Assembly (NCBI RefSeq): GCF_002850745.1
Contig: NZ_KZ559466.1
Span: 487,889-551,888, forward strand
DNA: 64,000 nucleotides
Origin: Nonomuraea indica
GTDB lineage: Bacteria > Actinomycetota > Actinomycetes > Streptosporangiales > Streptosporangiaceae
Reading direction: 5' to 3'
This document shows, piece after piece, positions 34,840 through 42,337 of the stretch. The position numbers and the translations under genes are program-made. Position 1 is the first letter of the stretch, and each line of letters opens with the position of its first letter. The notes below the pieces were generated by a model. It searched no databases and was not told the DNA's origin. It was given only the letters and a program-made list of their open reading frames with translations.

Positions 34840-35889
34840 TTACGGGGTCCGGGCCGGCCGGGCCGGCGTCCAGCGCAGGGAGCCGCGCACCACCCGCGGC
34901 TCCCGCCCCTGCACCTGCCCGCCCCGTTCGAGGGCGTCGGCGGTGGCCCGCACCAGGGCGTACCACGCATACGCGCCCCTCCCGGCCCGCTGCGCCTCCG
35001 GCCTGCCCCCGGCCCGCTGCGCCTCCGGCCTGCCCCCGGCTCCGGGCGTGCCCGTCCGGTGACCGGCGTCGCCCGTGCGCGCCCGCAGCACGCTCCACCC
35101 TCCGTCCGCCCGCCGCTGCACCGGGATGAGGCCGCCGTGCCACGTCCCGCCCGCGACGCCGTCCCCGCGCGGGCCTCCCCCGCGGCACAGGGCCCGCCAG
35201 GCGTCGCGGATCTCCCGGACGCCCAGGTGCGCCGGATGCCCGAACCCGAACGCGGCCGACCCGTCGTGCCGCAGCAGCGAGGCGCGCAGGTCGTCGGGGA
35301 AGCCGACGCCCATCTGCGACTCGGCGACCGCGATCGTCCCCGCCCGGCCCGGCCCCTCCAGCGCCGCGTACGTCCGAGGCGCGCGGGCCTCCAGCCACCG
35401 CTCGATGCGCCGCCACTGCCGGTCCACGGCCCGCCTGACCTTCGGGTCCAGCGGGCGCACCACGACCGGCCGGGCCGCCGGACGGCACCCCGGCGTCTCC
35501 CGCGCCGCCGGCTCGGCGGCCGGCGTGGCCGGGCCGGTCCCGGGAGTGCGCTCGGCCTGGGCGGTGGCGCGGGTCGCGGCCGGTGCGGCGACCTCCATCT
35601 GCCGAACGCGGCCGAACCTGTCCGGCATCACCATGTACGCGCTCAGCGTGAGAGCCGCCACCACGACGGCGCTCGCGCCGAGCACCAGGGGAACGACCCG
35701 CCGCGGGCGCCGCATCCCGAACCGGGTGGGCCGCCTCGCCGCGGGGCCGGCCAGGGCGGCGCCGGGACCGGCGCCGGCCTCCGCCGGCCCGGGGCCGAGC
35801 AGGCGCGCACGGCGGCGCAGCCGCACCGCCAGCGCGGCGAGGACGGCCGCGGTCAGCGCCGCGCGTACGAGCTTCAGCACGTCGCGCAC
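34840..35889 (-). CDS. Membrane protein with a SMI1/KNR4 (SUKH)-like domain
   Basis: Protein of 349 aa. Two hydrophobic stretches lie near the N-terminus (LTAAVLAALAVRL and VVPLVLGASAVVVAALTLSAYMV). After a Pro/Ala linker, residues ~150-260 match the SUKH pattern: RIERWLEARAPRTYAAL, VAESQMGVGFPDDLRASLLRHDGS, and VREIRDAWRALC. SUKH domains are common as immunity or binding modules. An exact 27-bp duplication lengthens the C-terminal part. The GTG or ATG near 35889 starts just inside the divergent reductase leader. Function is not known. Confidence 0.75.
   Translation of the reverse strand: MRDVLKLVRAALTAAVLAALAVRLRRRARLLGPGPAEAGAGPGAALAGPAARRPTRFGMRRPRRVVPLVLGASAVVVAALTLSAYMVMPDRFGRVRQMEVAAPAATRATAQAERTPGTGPATPAAEPAARETPGCRPAARPVVVRPLDPKVRRAVDRQWRRIERWLEARAPRTYAALEGPGRAGTIAVAESQMGVGFPDDLRASLLRHDGSAAFGFGHPAHLGVREIRDAWRALCRGGGPRGDGVAGGTWHGGLIPVQRRADGGWSVLRARTGDAGHRTGTPGAGGRPEAQRAGGRPEAQRAGRGAYAWYALVRATADALERGGQVQGREPRVVRGSLRWTPARPARTP
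34981..35034 (-). repeat. Exact 27-bp tandem duplication inside the SUKH-like gene
   Basis: Two identical 27-bp units (34981-35007 and 35008-35034) encode a repeated 9-residue AGGRPEAQR segment in frame. No mismatch between the copies, so the duplication is recent. Confidence 0.9.
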
Positions 35890-35947
35890 CCTATCCCGAA
35901 TCGGACCCGGATCAGATCATGACGGGACACCGCCTAAGGTCGGTCGT

Positions 35948-36946
35948 ATGGAATTCAGGCACCTCGGCCGCAGCGGTCTCAAGGTCAGCGAGATCAGCTA
36001 CGGCAACTGGCTCACCCACGGTTCCCAGGTCGAGGAGGACGCCGCCAAGCTCTGTGTGCAGGCGGCACTCGACGAGGGCATCACCACCTTCGACACCGCC
36101 GACGTCTACGCCGGCACCAAGGCCGAGGAAGTGCTCGGCCGGGCCCTGAAGGGTGTGCGCCGGGAGTCGCTGGAGATCTTCACCAAGGTCTACTGGCCCA
36201 CCGGCCCGGGCCGCAACGACAGTGGTCTGTCACGCAAGCACATCACCGAGTCCATCCACGGCTCCCTGCGCCGCCTGCAGACCGACTACGTCGACCTCTA
36301 CCAGGCGCACCGGTTCGACTACGAGACACCGCTGGAGGAGACACTCAAGACGTTCGACGACCTCGTCCGGCAGGGCAAGGTCCTCTACGTCGGCGTCAGC
36401 GAGTGGACGGCCGACCAGATCGCCCAGGCCCTGAAGATCGCCGGCGAGATGGGCTTCGACCGGATCGTGTCCAACCAGCCGCAGTACTCGATGCTGTGGC
36501 GCGTCATCGAGTCGGAGATCGTGCCGCTGTGCGAGCGGGAGGGCGTCGGCCAGATCGTCTGGTCGCCGATCGCCCAGGGCGTGCTCACCGGCAAGTACCT
36601 TCCCGGCCGGCAGCCCCCCGAGGGCTCCCGGGCCACCGACGCGAGCGGCAGCGGCATGATCGCCCGGTTCATGAAGGACGACGTGCTCACCCGGGTGCAG
36701 GAGCTCAAGCCCGTCGCCGCCGACCTCGGGCTCAGCATGGCCCAGCTCGCGGTGGCGTGGGTGCTGCAGAACCCCAACGTCTCCAGCGCGATCATCGGCG
36801 CCTCCCGCCCCGAGCAGGTGCGCGACAACGTCAAGGCGGCGGGCGTCAAGCTCGACGCCGACGTGCTGAAGCGGATCGACGACGTGCTCGGCTCGATCGT
36901 GGAGCGTGACCCGGCCCGGACCACGAGCCCGAACCCGCGCCCGTAA
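35948..36946 (+). CDS. Aldo/keto reductase
   Basis: NADPH-dependent TIM-barrel oxidoreductase of 332 aa. It starts MEFRHLGRSGLKVSEISYGNW; the tetrad is visible as Asp and Tyr in FDTADVYAGTKAEE, Lys in IFTKVYWPTG, and His in YQAHRFDYETP. The C-terminal cofactor site reads IIGASRPEQVRDNVKA. The sequence resembles the voltage-gated potassium channel β-subunit/YghZ group. Longer in-frame starts run through the opposite-strand gene and are rejected. Single gene with a perfect terminator behind it. Confidence 0.93.
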   Translation: MEFRHLGRSGLKVSEISYGNWLTHGSQVEEDAAKLCVQAALDEGITTFDTADVYAGTKAEEVLGRALKGVRRESLEIFTKVYWPTGPGRNDSGLSRKHITESIHGSLRRLQTDYVDLYQAHRFDYETPLEETLKTFDDLVRQGKVLYVGVSEWTADQIAQALKIAGEMGFDRIVSNQPQYSMLWRVIESEIVPLCEREGVGQIVWSPIAQGVLTGKYLPGRQPPEGSRATDASGSGMIARFMKDDVLTRVQELKPVAADLGLSMAQLAVAWVLQNPNVSSAIIGASRPEQVRDNVKAAGVKLDADVLKRIDDVLGSIVERDPARTTSPNPRP

Positions 36947-36970
36947 CGCTCCGGCGGCGTGCCGGACCTC

Positions 36971-36996
36971 GCGGGCTCCCCGGCCGGGGAGCCCGC
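36971..36996. terminator. Bidirectional terminator between reductase and small gene
   Basis: Perfect 11-bp stem GCGGGCTCCCC / GGGGAGCCCGC with a GGCC loop between two convergent genes (stops at 36946 and 37004). Confidence 0.85.
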
Positions 36997-37003
36997 GGCC
37001 CGG

Positions 37004-37210
37004 TCACTCCTCGCGCAGCGACAGTCCCGCGTACTCGACGCGCTCCTCCTCCAGCAGGGCCACCCGCTCGACGCCGGACTCGAGCAGCTCACGCCAGTTC
37101 TCGCCGAGCCATGACTCGGCGTCGGCCTGACTGGGGAAGACCTCACGCGGCAACGGGCGGTCGTTGACCTCGCCGCCGTTCGCGTTCTCGTAGCGCCACC
37201 GCCATGTCAT
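37004..37210 (-). CDS. Conserved small acidic protein
   Basis: Protein of 68 aa starting MTWRWRYENANGGEV, with FPSQADAESWLGENWRELLESGVERVALLEEER. The pattern is familiar from many actinobacterial genomes as an unnamed conserved protein. AAGGAG stands 8 bases before ATG 37210, which supports expression. No membrane helix or cysteine. Divergent from cobU by ~135 bp. Function unknown. Confidence 0.8.
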   Translation of the reverse strand: MTWRWRYENANGGEVNDRPLPREVFPSQADAESWLGENWRELLESGVERVALLEEERVEYAGLSLREE

Positions 37211-37345
37211 GCCACACGCTCCTTCTCCGTGGGTTCGCCGGCGCACGTCCGGCGGCACTGGCACCCTACTGCGGGGCGGACGTCCATCGACGATCAGCCG
37301 GGGCGGCGCGCCGCCCGTGCCGCGGGCGTCTGTACCCTCGTCGCG

Positions 37346-38356
37346 GTGAAGGTCCTTCTCAGGGGCACGGCGGGCGGCGAAGGATGGCCGCTGCCGGGCT
37401 GCCGGTGCGCCTCCTGTTCCGTCCTGCCCGCCGGGCACCGCCGGCCGTTCGAGCCGGTCGTGGACGAGGCGGTCCGGTTCCCGTTCGACGCGCCGCCCGG
37501 CGGCTACCGTCCGTTCGCCGGCGGGCACGGCCTGGCCGGGCCCGACGGCTCGCGCCTGCTGTACGTGCCCGGCGGGCCCCTCCCCGACCTGGCCACCGCC
37601 GGGACCGTCCGGTGCGACCTGGTGCTCGTCGACCTGCTCGGCGGGCCCGAACGCCTCGGCCTGCTGCGGCGCGACGGGGTGGTGGACGGCGGCACCGAGG
37701 TGGTGGCCGTGGGGCTGGACCACCGGATCAGGTCGGAGGGCGAGCTGGCGCGACGGCTGGCGCTGTGGGGGGCGCGGGCCGTGCCCGACGGGACCACGCT
37801 CGACACCCTCGCGCCCGTGGCCACGCCGCCGGTGCCCGCCGGGCGCAGGGAGCTGCTGCTGGGCGGGTCGCGGTCGGGCAAGTCGGCCGAGGCCGAGCTG
37901 CGGCTGGCCGGCGAGCCGTACGTCACCTATCTGGCGACCGGGCCGCGGGGCGAGGGTGACGGCGAGTGGGCCGCGCGGGTGCGCGCCCACCGGGAGCGCA
38001 GGCCCGCGCACTGGGCGACGGTGGAGACCACGGACCTGGCCGGGGCCGTCCGCGGCGCCACGTCGCCGCTGCTGGTGGACGGGCTGGGCACGTGGCTGGC
38101 CGCGGTGTTCGACGAGCACGGCGCCTGGGAGGGCGACCGGTCGGCGGTGTGGCGGCGCTGCGACGAGCTGGTGGCCGCGTGGCGGGAGACGGACTGGCGG
38201 ATCGTCGCCGTGTCGGACGAGGTGGGCATGGGCGTGGTGCCCGCCACCTCCAGCGGGCGGGCCTTCAGGGACGCGCTCGGGCGGCTCAACGAACGGCTGG
38301 CCGCCGAGTCGGAGGACGTGACGCTCGTCGTGGCGGGGCGGCCGCACCGGCTGTGA
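37346..38356 (+). CDS. cobU: Adenosylcobinamide kinase/guanylyltransferase with N-terminal extension
   Basis: Cobalamin assembly enzyme of 336 aa. The C-terminal ~165 residues are CobU/CobP: P-loop GGSRSGKS at 173-180, YLATGPRGEGDGEWAARVRAHRERRP with the guanylylated-His region, DGLGTWLAAVF, and VSDEVGMGVVPATSSGRAFRDALG. The first ~168 residues look like a shrunken metallo-β-lactamase fold (GTAGGEGWPLPGCRCASC, then VDLLGGPERLGLLRRDG) with no HxHxDH metal site. GTG 37346 starts this extension. cobS follows at 39947, separated by an ABC gene and an APH-like gene. Confidence 0.88.
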   Translation: MKVLLRGTAGGEGWPLPGCRCASCSVLPAGHRRPFEPVVDEAVRFPFDAPPGGYRPFAGGHGLAGPDGSRLLYVPGGPLPDLATAGTVRCDLVLVDLLGGPERLGLLRRDGVVDGGTEVVAVGLDHRIRSEGELARRLALWGARAVPDGTTLDTLAPVATPPVPAGRRELLLGGSRSGKSAEAELRLAGEPYVTYLATGPRGEGDGEWAARVRAHRERRPAHWATVETTDLAGAVRGATSPLLVDGLGTWLAAVFDEHGAWEGDRSAVWRRCDELVAAWRETDWRIVAVSDEVGMGVVPATSSGRAFRDALGRLNERLAAESEDVTLVVAGRPHRL

Positions 38357-38368
38357 GCCGGGCTGCCG

Positions 38369-39169
38369 TCAGAGGCGTGCCGCGCGGGCGTACCAGCGGC
38401 CGTCGAGGCGGTCCACGTGCAGCGGACGGCCGAAGCACTCCGACAGGTGGGCGGGGGTGAGCACGTCCGTGACCGGCCCCGCCGTCAGCACGCGGGCGTC
38501 ACGCATCAGCATGGCGTGCGTGGTGGTGGACGGCAGCTCCTCCAGGTGGTGCGTCACCGTGATCGTCGTCAGCACCGGCCTGGTGGCCGCCAGCCGCTCC
38601 ACCGCCGCGACGAGGTCCTCGCGGGCGGGCAGGTCGAGCCCCGCGAACGGCTCGTCGAGCAGCAGCACCGCCGGGTCGGCCATCAGGGAACGCGCCACCC
38701 GGATCCTGGCCCGCTCCCCCTGGGAGCACACCCGGAACGGCCGGTCGGCCAGGTCCTTGCAGCCGAGGTCGGCGAGCAGCCGCAGCGCCCGCTCGCGCTC
38801 CGCCTCGCCGTACCTGTCCCACAGGGGGGCGCTCGTGCCGGTGTGCCCGGTGAGCACCACGGTCTGCGCGGTGGCCCCCTCCTCCTCCATCAGGCCCTCG
38901 TCGACCAGCCGCCCGCTCGCGGCGACCAACCCGATGTGGCGGCGCAGGGCCCGCAGATCGACCCGGCCGAGCCGGTGGCCGAGCACGCTGACCGCGCCCT
39001 CGCTGGGGTGCCGAACGGCCGCGGCCAGCGACAGCAGCGTCGTCTTGCCGGCGCCGTTGGGGCCGAGGACCGCCCAGTGCTCCCCGTACTCCACGCGCCA
39101 GTCGACCCCGCTCAGCAGCGTCTTGCCGACGGCCCGGACGGCCACGCCTTCGAGTTCAACCACGTGCAT
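38369..39169 (-). CDS. ABC transporter ATP-binding protein
   Basis: Soluble ATPase of 266 aa: Walker A GPNGAGKTT, signature CSQGERARIRVARS, Walker B AVLLLDEPFAGLD and switch His in TVTHHLEE. It starts MHVVELEGVAVRAVGKTL at ATG 39169, with AAGGTGG upstream. No permease gene is adjacent, so partners must be elsewhere or it acts alone like YlmA/ModF-type proteins. Its end is 12 bp from the convergent cobU stop, and its start is 35 bp from the divergent APH-like gene. Confidence 0.9.
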   Translation of the reverse strand: MHVVELEGVAVRAVGKTLLSGVDWRVEYGEHWAVLGPNGAGKTTLLSLAAAVRHPSEGAVSVLGHRLGRVDLRALRRHIGLVAASGRLVDEGLMEEEGATAQTVVLTGHTGTSAPLWDRYGEAERERALRLLADLGCKDLADRPFRVCSQGERARIRVARSLMADPAVLLLDEPFAGLDLPAREDLVAAVERLAATRPVLTTITVTHHLEELPSTTTHAMLMRDARVLTAGPVTDVLTPAHLSECFGRPLHVDRLDGRWYARAARL

Positions 39170-39203
39170 CCGAACCACCTTAGTGGGCCTAGGATCGGCC
39201 TCT

Positions 39204-39947
39204 ATGCGGCTTCCAGGACGGATCTTGGACTTGTTCGGCGACGAGGCGGTGTGGTCCGACGACCACGAGGGCATGAGCGGCGAGACGCTGCGGGTCACCG
39301 CGCCGGCCGGTGTCTTCTACGTCAAGGCGGGCCCGGTGGCGCGGCGCGAGCACGACCGGCTGCTGTGGCTCAAGCGCTGGCTGAGCGTGCCCGACGTGGT
39401 GGCGCTGGAGGGCGACGCGCTGGTGCTGGCGGACGCCGGCTGGCGCAGTCTCGAACGCGTCCCGGCCGGCGCCGGCGCGGTCATGGGCCGGGTGCTGCGC
39501 GCGCTGCACGACATCCCCGTCGGCGAGTGCCCGTTCGACGAGCGGCTCGACGTCCGGCTCGGCCGGGCGCGCGAGCGGGTGGCGGCCGGGCTGGTCGATC
39601 CGGACGACTTCGACGACGACCACGCGGGGATGACACCGGAGCAGGTGTACGAGCGGCTGGTGGCCACGCGCCCCGCGGACGAGGACCTCGTGGTCACGCA
39701 CGGCGACTTCACGCCGTCGAACGTGCTCGCCCCGCCGGCCGGATGGCGGGGCGAGGGCGGCGCGGGCGCCGGGCCGGTGCTGCTGGACGTGGGCGCGCTG
39801 GGGGTGGCCGACCGGTACGTGGACCTGGCCGTCGCGCTGCGCGAGCTCGACGGGCCGGCCGTCGCCGACTTCCTGGAGGCGTACGGGCTGGCGGAGCCCG
39901 ACGAGGCACGGCTCGCCTACTACCGGCTGCTGGACGAGTTGTTCTGA
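39204..39947 (+). CDS. APH(3')-like phosphotransferase
   Basis: Protein-kinase-like phosphotransferase of 247 aa. The catalytic loop VVTHGDFTPSNVL has the key Asp and Asn, and LLDVGALGVADRYVDLAVALREL is the DxGxxGxADRYxDLA motif of aminoglycoside 3'-phosphotransferases. Near the N-terminus VFYVKAG carries the ATP lysine. Whether it phosphorylates aminoglycosides or a cellular substrate cannot be told. Its stop shares one base with the cobS start (TGATG), so it is translated with a cobalamin gene, which is unusual. Confidence 0.85.
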   Translation: MRLPGRILDLFGDEAVWSDDHEGMSGETLRVTAPAGVFYVKAGPVARREHDRLLWLKRWLSVPDVVALEGDALVLADAGWRSLERVPAGAGAVMGRVLRALHDIPVGECPFDERLDVRLGRARERVAAGLVDPDDFDDDHAGMTPEQVYERLVATRPADEDLVVTHGDFTPSNVLAPPAGWRGEGGAGAGPVLLDVGALGVADRYVDLAVALRELDGPAVADFLEAYGLAEPDEARLAYYRLLDELF

Positions 39948-40876
39948 TGCACGGCGCCCGGCTGGCGATCGGCACGCTGACCGTCTTCCGCGTCCGGGTG
40001 GACCGGGTCGACCGCCGGGCCGCCGGTCAGGCCATGCTGCTGGCCCCGGCCGTGGGCGTCCTGCTGGCGGCGCCCGCGAGCCTGCCGCTGGTGGTGCCGG
40101 GGCTGCCGCCGCTGCCGGCGGCGGTGCTGGCGGTGGGCGTCCTGGCGGTGCTGACGCGCGGGCTGCACCTGGACGGCCTGGCCGATCTCGCCGACGGGCT
40201 GGGCAGCGGCAAGCCGGCGGATCGGGCGCTCGACATCATGCGGAAGTCGGACATCGGGCCGTTCGGCGTGATGGCCCTGGTGCTGACGCTGCTCATCCAG
40301 GTGTCCGCCCTGTCGGCGCTGGCCGCGGCCGCCGATCCGGTGTCCTGGCACGGGGGTCCGATCCGGCTGCCCGGTGCGCTGTCGGCGCCGTACGCGCTGG
40401 TCACGGCCTGCGTGGCGGGCCGCCTGGCGCTGACGTGGGCCTGCCGGGCCGGGGTCCCCGCCGCCCGGCCCGAGGGCCTCGGCGCGATGGTCGCGGGCAC
40501 GGTACGACCGGCCGCCGCCTGGCTGGCGACCCTCGCGGCGCTCGTGGGCACCTTCGTCCTGGGCCTGGCCGCCACGGCGTTCGCCCTCAGGCCGTCCGCC
40601 CTCATGCCGCCGGACTCGGCGGACTCGGCGAACTCCGCGTCGGCGCAGTACTTCCTCGGCGGCGGCCACCTCCTGGACGCCGGTCCCGCGTCGCCGCTGG
40701 GCGAGCTGCCGCCCGCGCTGGTGCTGCCGCTGAGCCTCCTCGCGGGGCTCGGGGCGGCGGCGCTGCTGCTGGCGCGGGCGCGGCGGCGGCTCGGCGGGAT
40801 CACGGGAGACGTGCTGGGCGCGCTGGTCGAGACGGCCACGGCCGCGACTCTGGTGACCTGCGCGTTCCTCGCCTGA
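39947..40876 (+). CDS. cobS: Adenosylcobinamide-GDP ribazoletransferase (cobalamin synthase)
   Basis: Inner-membrane enzyme of 309 aa that joins AdoCbi-GDP to α-ribazole. The active-site motif HLDGLADLADGLGSG with RALDIMRKSDIGPFG and the C-terminal GGITGDVLGALVE are diagnostic. Several hydrophobic helices fill the rest. A Pro/Ser/Ala insertion (PPDSADSANSASAQY) lengthens one loop. The ATG is within the APH-like stop. cobT, often next to cobS, is absent from the window. Confidence 0.94.
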   Translation: MHGARLAIGTLTVFRVRVDRVDRRAAGQAMLLAPAVGVLLAAPASLPLVVPGLPPLPAAVLAVGVLAVLTRGLHLDGLADLADGLGSGKPADRALDIMRKSDIGPFGVMALVLTLLIQVSALSALAAAADPVSWHGGPIRLPGALSAPYALVTACVAGRLALTWACRAGVPAARPEGLGAMVAGTVRPAAAWLATLAALVGTFVLGLAATAFALRPSALMPPDSADSANSASAQYFLGGGHLLDAGPASPLGELPPALVLPLSLLAGLGAAALLLARARRRLGGITGDVLGALVETATAATLVTCAFLA

Positions 40877-40880
40877 CCGG

Positions 40881-40926
40881 CCGGACGGCCCCTGCCCGGC
40901 CTCGGGGCCGGGCGGGGGCCGTCCGG
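40881..40926. terminator. Long terminator after cobS
   Basis: Twenty paired bases: CCGGACGGCCCC with GGGGCCGTCCGG and GCCCGGCC with GGCCGGGC, one mismatch, TCGG loop. It starts 5 bp after the cobS stop and ends 7 bp before the convergent DUF1648 stop, so it serves both genes. Confidence 0.88.
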
Positions 40927-40932
40927 TGGCGA

Positions 40933-41898
40933 TCAGGCCGGGGCGCGTTCGGCGATCAGGGCGTTGAGGAGGGCCGCGCCGCGTTCGGCGTCGTCGATGC
41001 TGACGGCCAGGGTGCCGCCTCCGCGGTAGCCGACGACCAGGCAGTCGCCGGCCCGCAGCATGATCGTGGCCCTGCCGGGCAGGCCGCGCACGCCCCAGCC
41101 GCCCACGTCGGCGGGCCGGCGCGGCTGCGACCAGGCGCGCTCGATGCGGGACAGGGGGATCCGGCGCAGCGGCCACCCGAACGGCCCGAACAACAGGGTG
41201 AGCCCGTCGGCGGTGACCCGGGCCGTCACCGAGGAGGTCAGCAGCCCGAGTGCCAGGACGAGGACGACGACCGGAAGTACGGCGCCGGCGGCGACGCCGC
41301 TGACGACGCCGAACATCTGGAGCACCAGCAGGACGGTCAGGACGACGGCCGCCCCCACGCCGAGCAGCACGAGCCACGGATTGCTGACGTGGCTGACCCA
41401 GACGACCCGCTCCCCTCCGCGCAGGTGGAGGACCGGCGGCTCGGCGCGCGGCCCCGCCGCCGGGTCGGGGGCGCCGCGGCCCAGGTAGCCGGCGAGCCCC
41501 GCCGCCGCGAGGCCCGCGGCGAGCACGGTGAGGACGTGCCGGCCGTCGAGGGCGGCCGCACGCCACGTCGGCGCGTCGAGGTTGGCCAGCAGCGACGTGA
41601 CCCCCATGCCGATCACGAACACGCTCATGCCGGCGAGCGACCCCCACCAGGAGACGCGTGACATCCTCCTGTCCAGGCCGCGCAGCGCGGCGACGACGAG
41701 CCCCAGCCAGATCAGGCCCCACACCGCCACCTGCATCCCCACGGCCACGGGGAACGCCATCGACCCGTCGGGAACGTTCCCGGGCCCCCAGTGGGTCGCC
41801 ATCGGATCGGGTAGCCGGTCACGCAGGGCGAGGGGCAGCGCCACGAGGACGGCGGTCACGGCCGGGCCCACGATCGGGGCGGCTCGTCTGGGTGTCAT
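40933..41898 (-). CDS. DUF1648 membrane protein
   Basis: Protein of 321 aa. The N-terminal segment LPDPMATHWGPGNVPDGSM is the DUF1648 signature between helices 1 and 2. About six hydrophobic helices follow, then a C-terminal PH-like β-rich region (VTARVTADGLTLLFGPFGWPLRRIPLSRIERAW). Its ATG overlaps the stop of the GntR gene (ATGA). GntR-DUF1648 pairs are common in actinobacteria and related to YtrA-type units that answer envelope stress or antibiotics. Function unproven. Confidence 0.88.
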   Translation of the reverse strand: MTPRRAAPIVGPAVTAVLVALPLALRDRLPDPMATHWGPGNVPDGSMAFPVAVGMQVAVWGLIWLGLVVAALRGLDRRMSRVSWWGSLAGMSVFVIGMGVTSLLANLDAPTWRAAALDGRHVLTVLAAGLAAAGLAGYLGRGAPDPAAGPRAEPPVLHLRGGERVVWVSHVSNPWLVLLGVGAAVVLTVLLVLQMFGVVSGVAAGAVLPVVVLVLALGLLTSSVTARVTADGLTLLFGPFGWPLRRIPLSRIERAWSQPRRPADVGGWGVRGLPGRATIMLRAGDCLVVGYRGGGTLAVSIDDAERGAALLNALIAERAPA

Positions 41899-42242
41899 GA
41901 CAGCTCCTTCAGCATCGCGATGAGGTCGTCCCGGCCGTAGCCGAGCTTCCCGGCCTCCTCCAGCAGCTCGCGCACCCGCGCCACGAGCTGCGCGCGGCCG
42001 TCGGCACGGCCGGCCACGCTCACGCCGCGGCCCCGCCTGAACTCCAGCAGTCCCTCGTCGCGAAGGTCGCGCAGCGCGCGCAGCACGGTGTTGGCGTTGA
42101 TGCCGAGCGCCTGCGCGAGGTCGCGCGCGGGCGGCAGGCGGTCGCCGGGGGCGTAGGAGCCCTCGGCGATGGCCCTGCGGATCGAGGAGGCGACCTGCTC
42201 GTGCAGGGGGCGGGCGTCGTTCAGGTCAAGTGCGAGCAACAT
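41895..42242 (-). CDS. GntR family regulator, YtrA type
   Basis: Short GntR protein of 115 aa with the winged helix (PLHEQVASSIRRAIAEGSYAPGDRLPPARDLAQALGINANTVLRALRDLRDEGLLEFRRGRGVSV) and only a short dimerisation helix pair behind it, typical of YtrA. First gene of the pair with DUF1648. The ATG at 42242 lies inside a perfect palindrome (42241-42265), and TATAGT stands ~10 bases upstream, so the message is probably leaderless and autorepressed. Confidence 0.92.
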   Translation of the reverse strand: MLLALDLNDARPLHEQVASSIRRAIAEGSYAPGDRLPPARDLAQALGINANTVLRALRDLRDEGLLEFRRGRGVSVAGRADGRAQLVARVRELLEEAGKLGYGRDDLIAMLKELS

Positions 42243-42265
42243 GGTGCTAATGACTATAGCACCAT
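42241..42265 (-). promoter_or_regulatory. GntR operator over the promoter and start codon
   Basis: ATGGTGCTA - 7 bases - TAGCACCAT with perfect 9-bp arms. On the minus strand the sequence between and around the arms contains TATAGT, a good -10 box, 10 bases before the GntR ATG. Confidence 0.75.
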
Positions 42266-42337
42266 GCCGTCACCGCTGAATCATCGGATGAGCCCCTGTT
42301 TGTGGGTACCTCGTAACCCTCGATAGCATCGGTTTAC

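Noticed and set aside
37211..37345. Adenosylcobalamin riboswitch before cobU
   Set aside because: Only a weak GGCACTGG resemblance to the B12 box; no conserved core or pseudoknot arms could be recognised.
39204..39947. Acquired antibiotic resistance gene
   Set aside because: The motif is of APH(3') type, but the gene has normal composition, is coupled to cobS and lacks mobile surroundings; resistance is not claimed.
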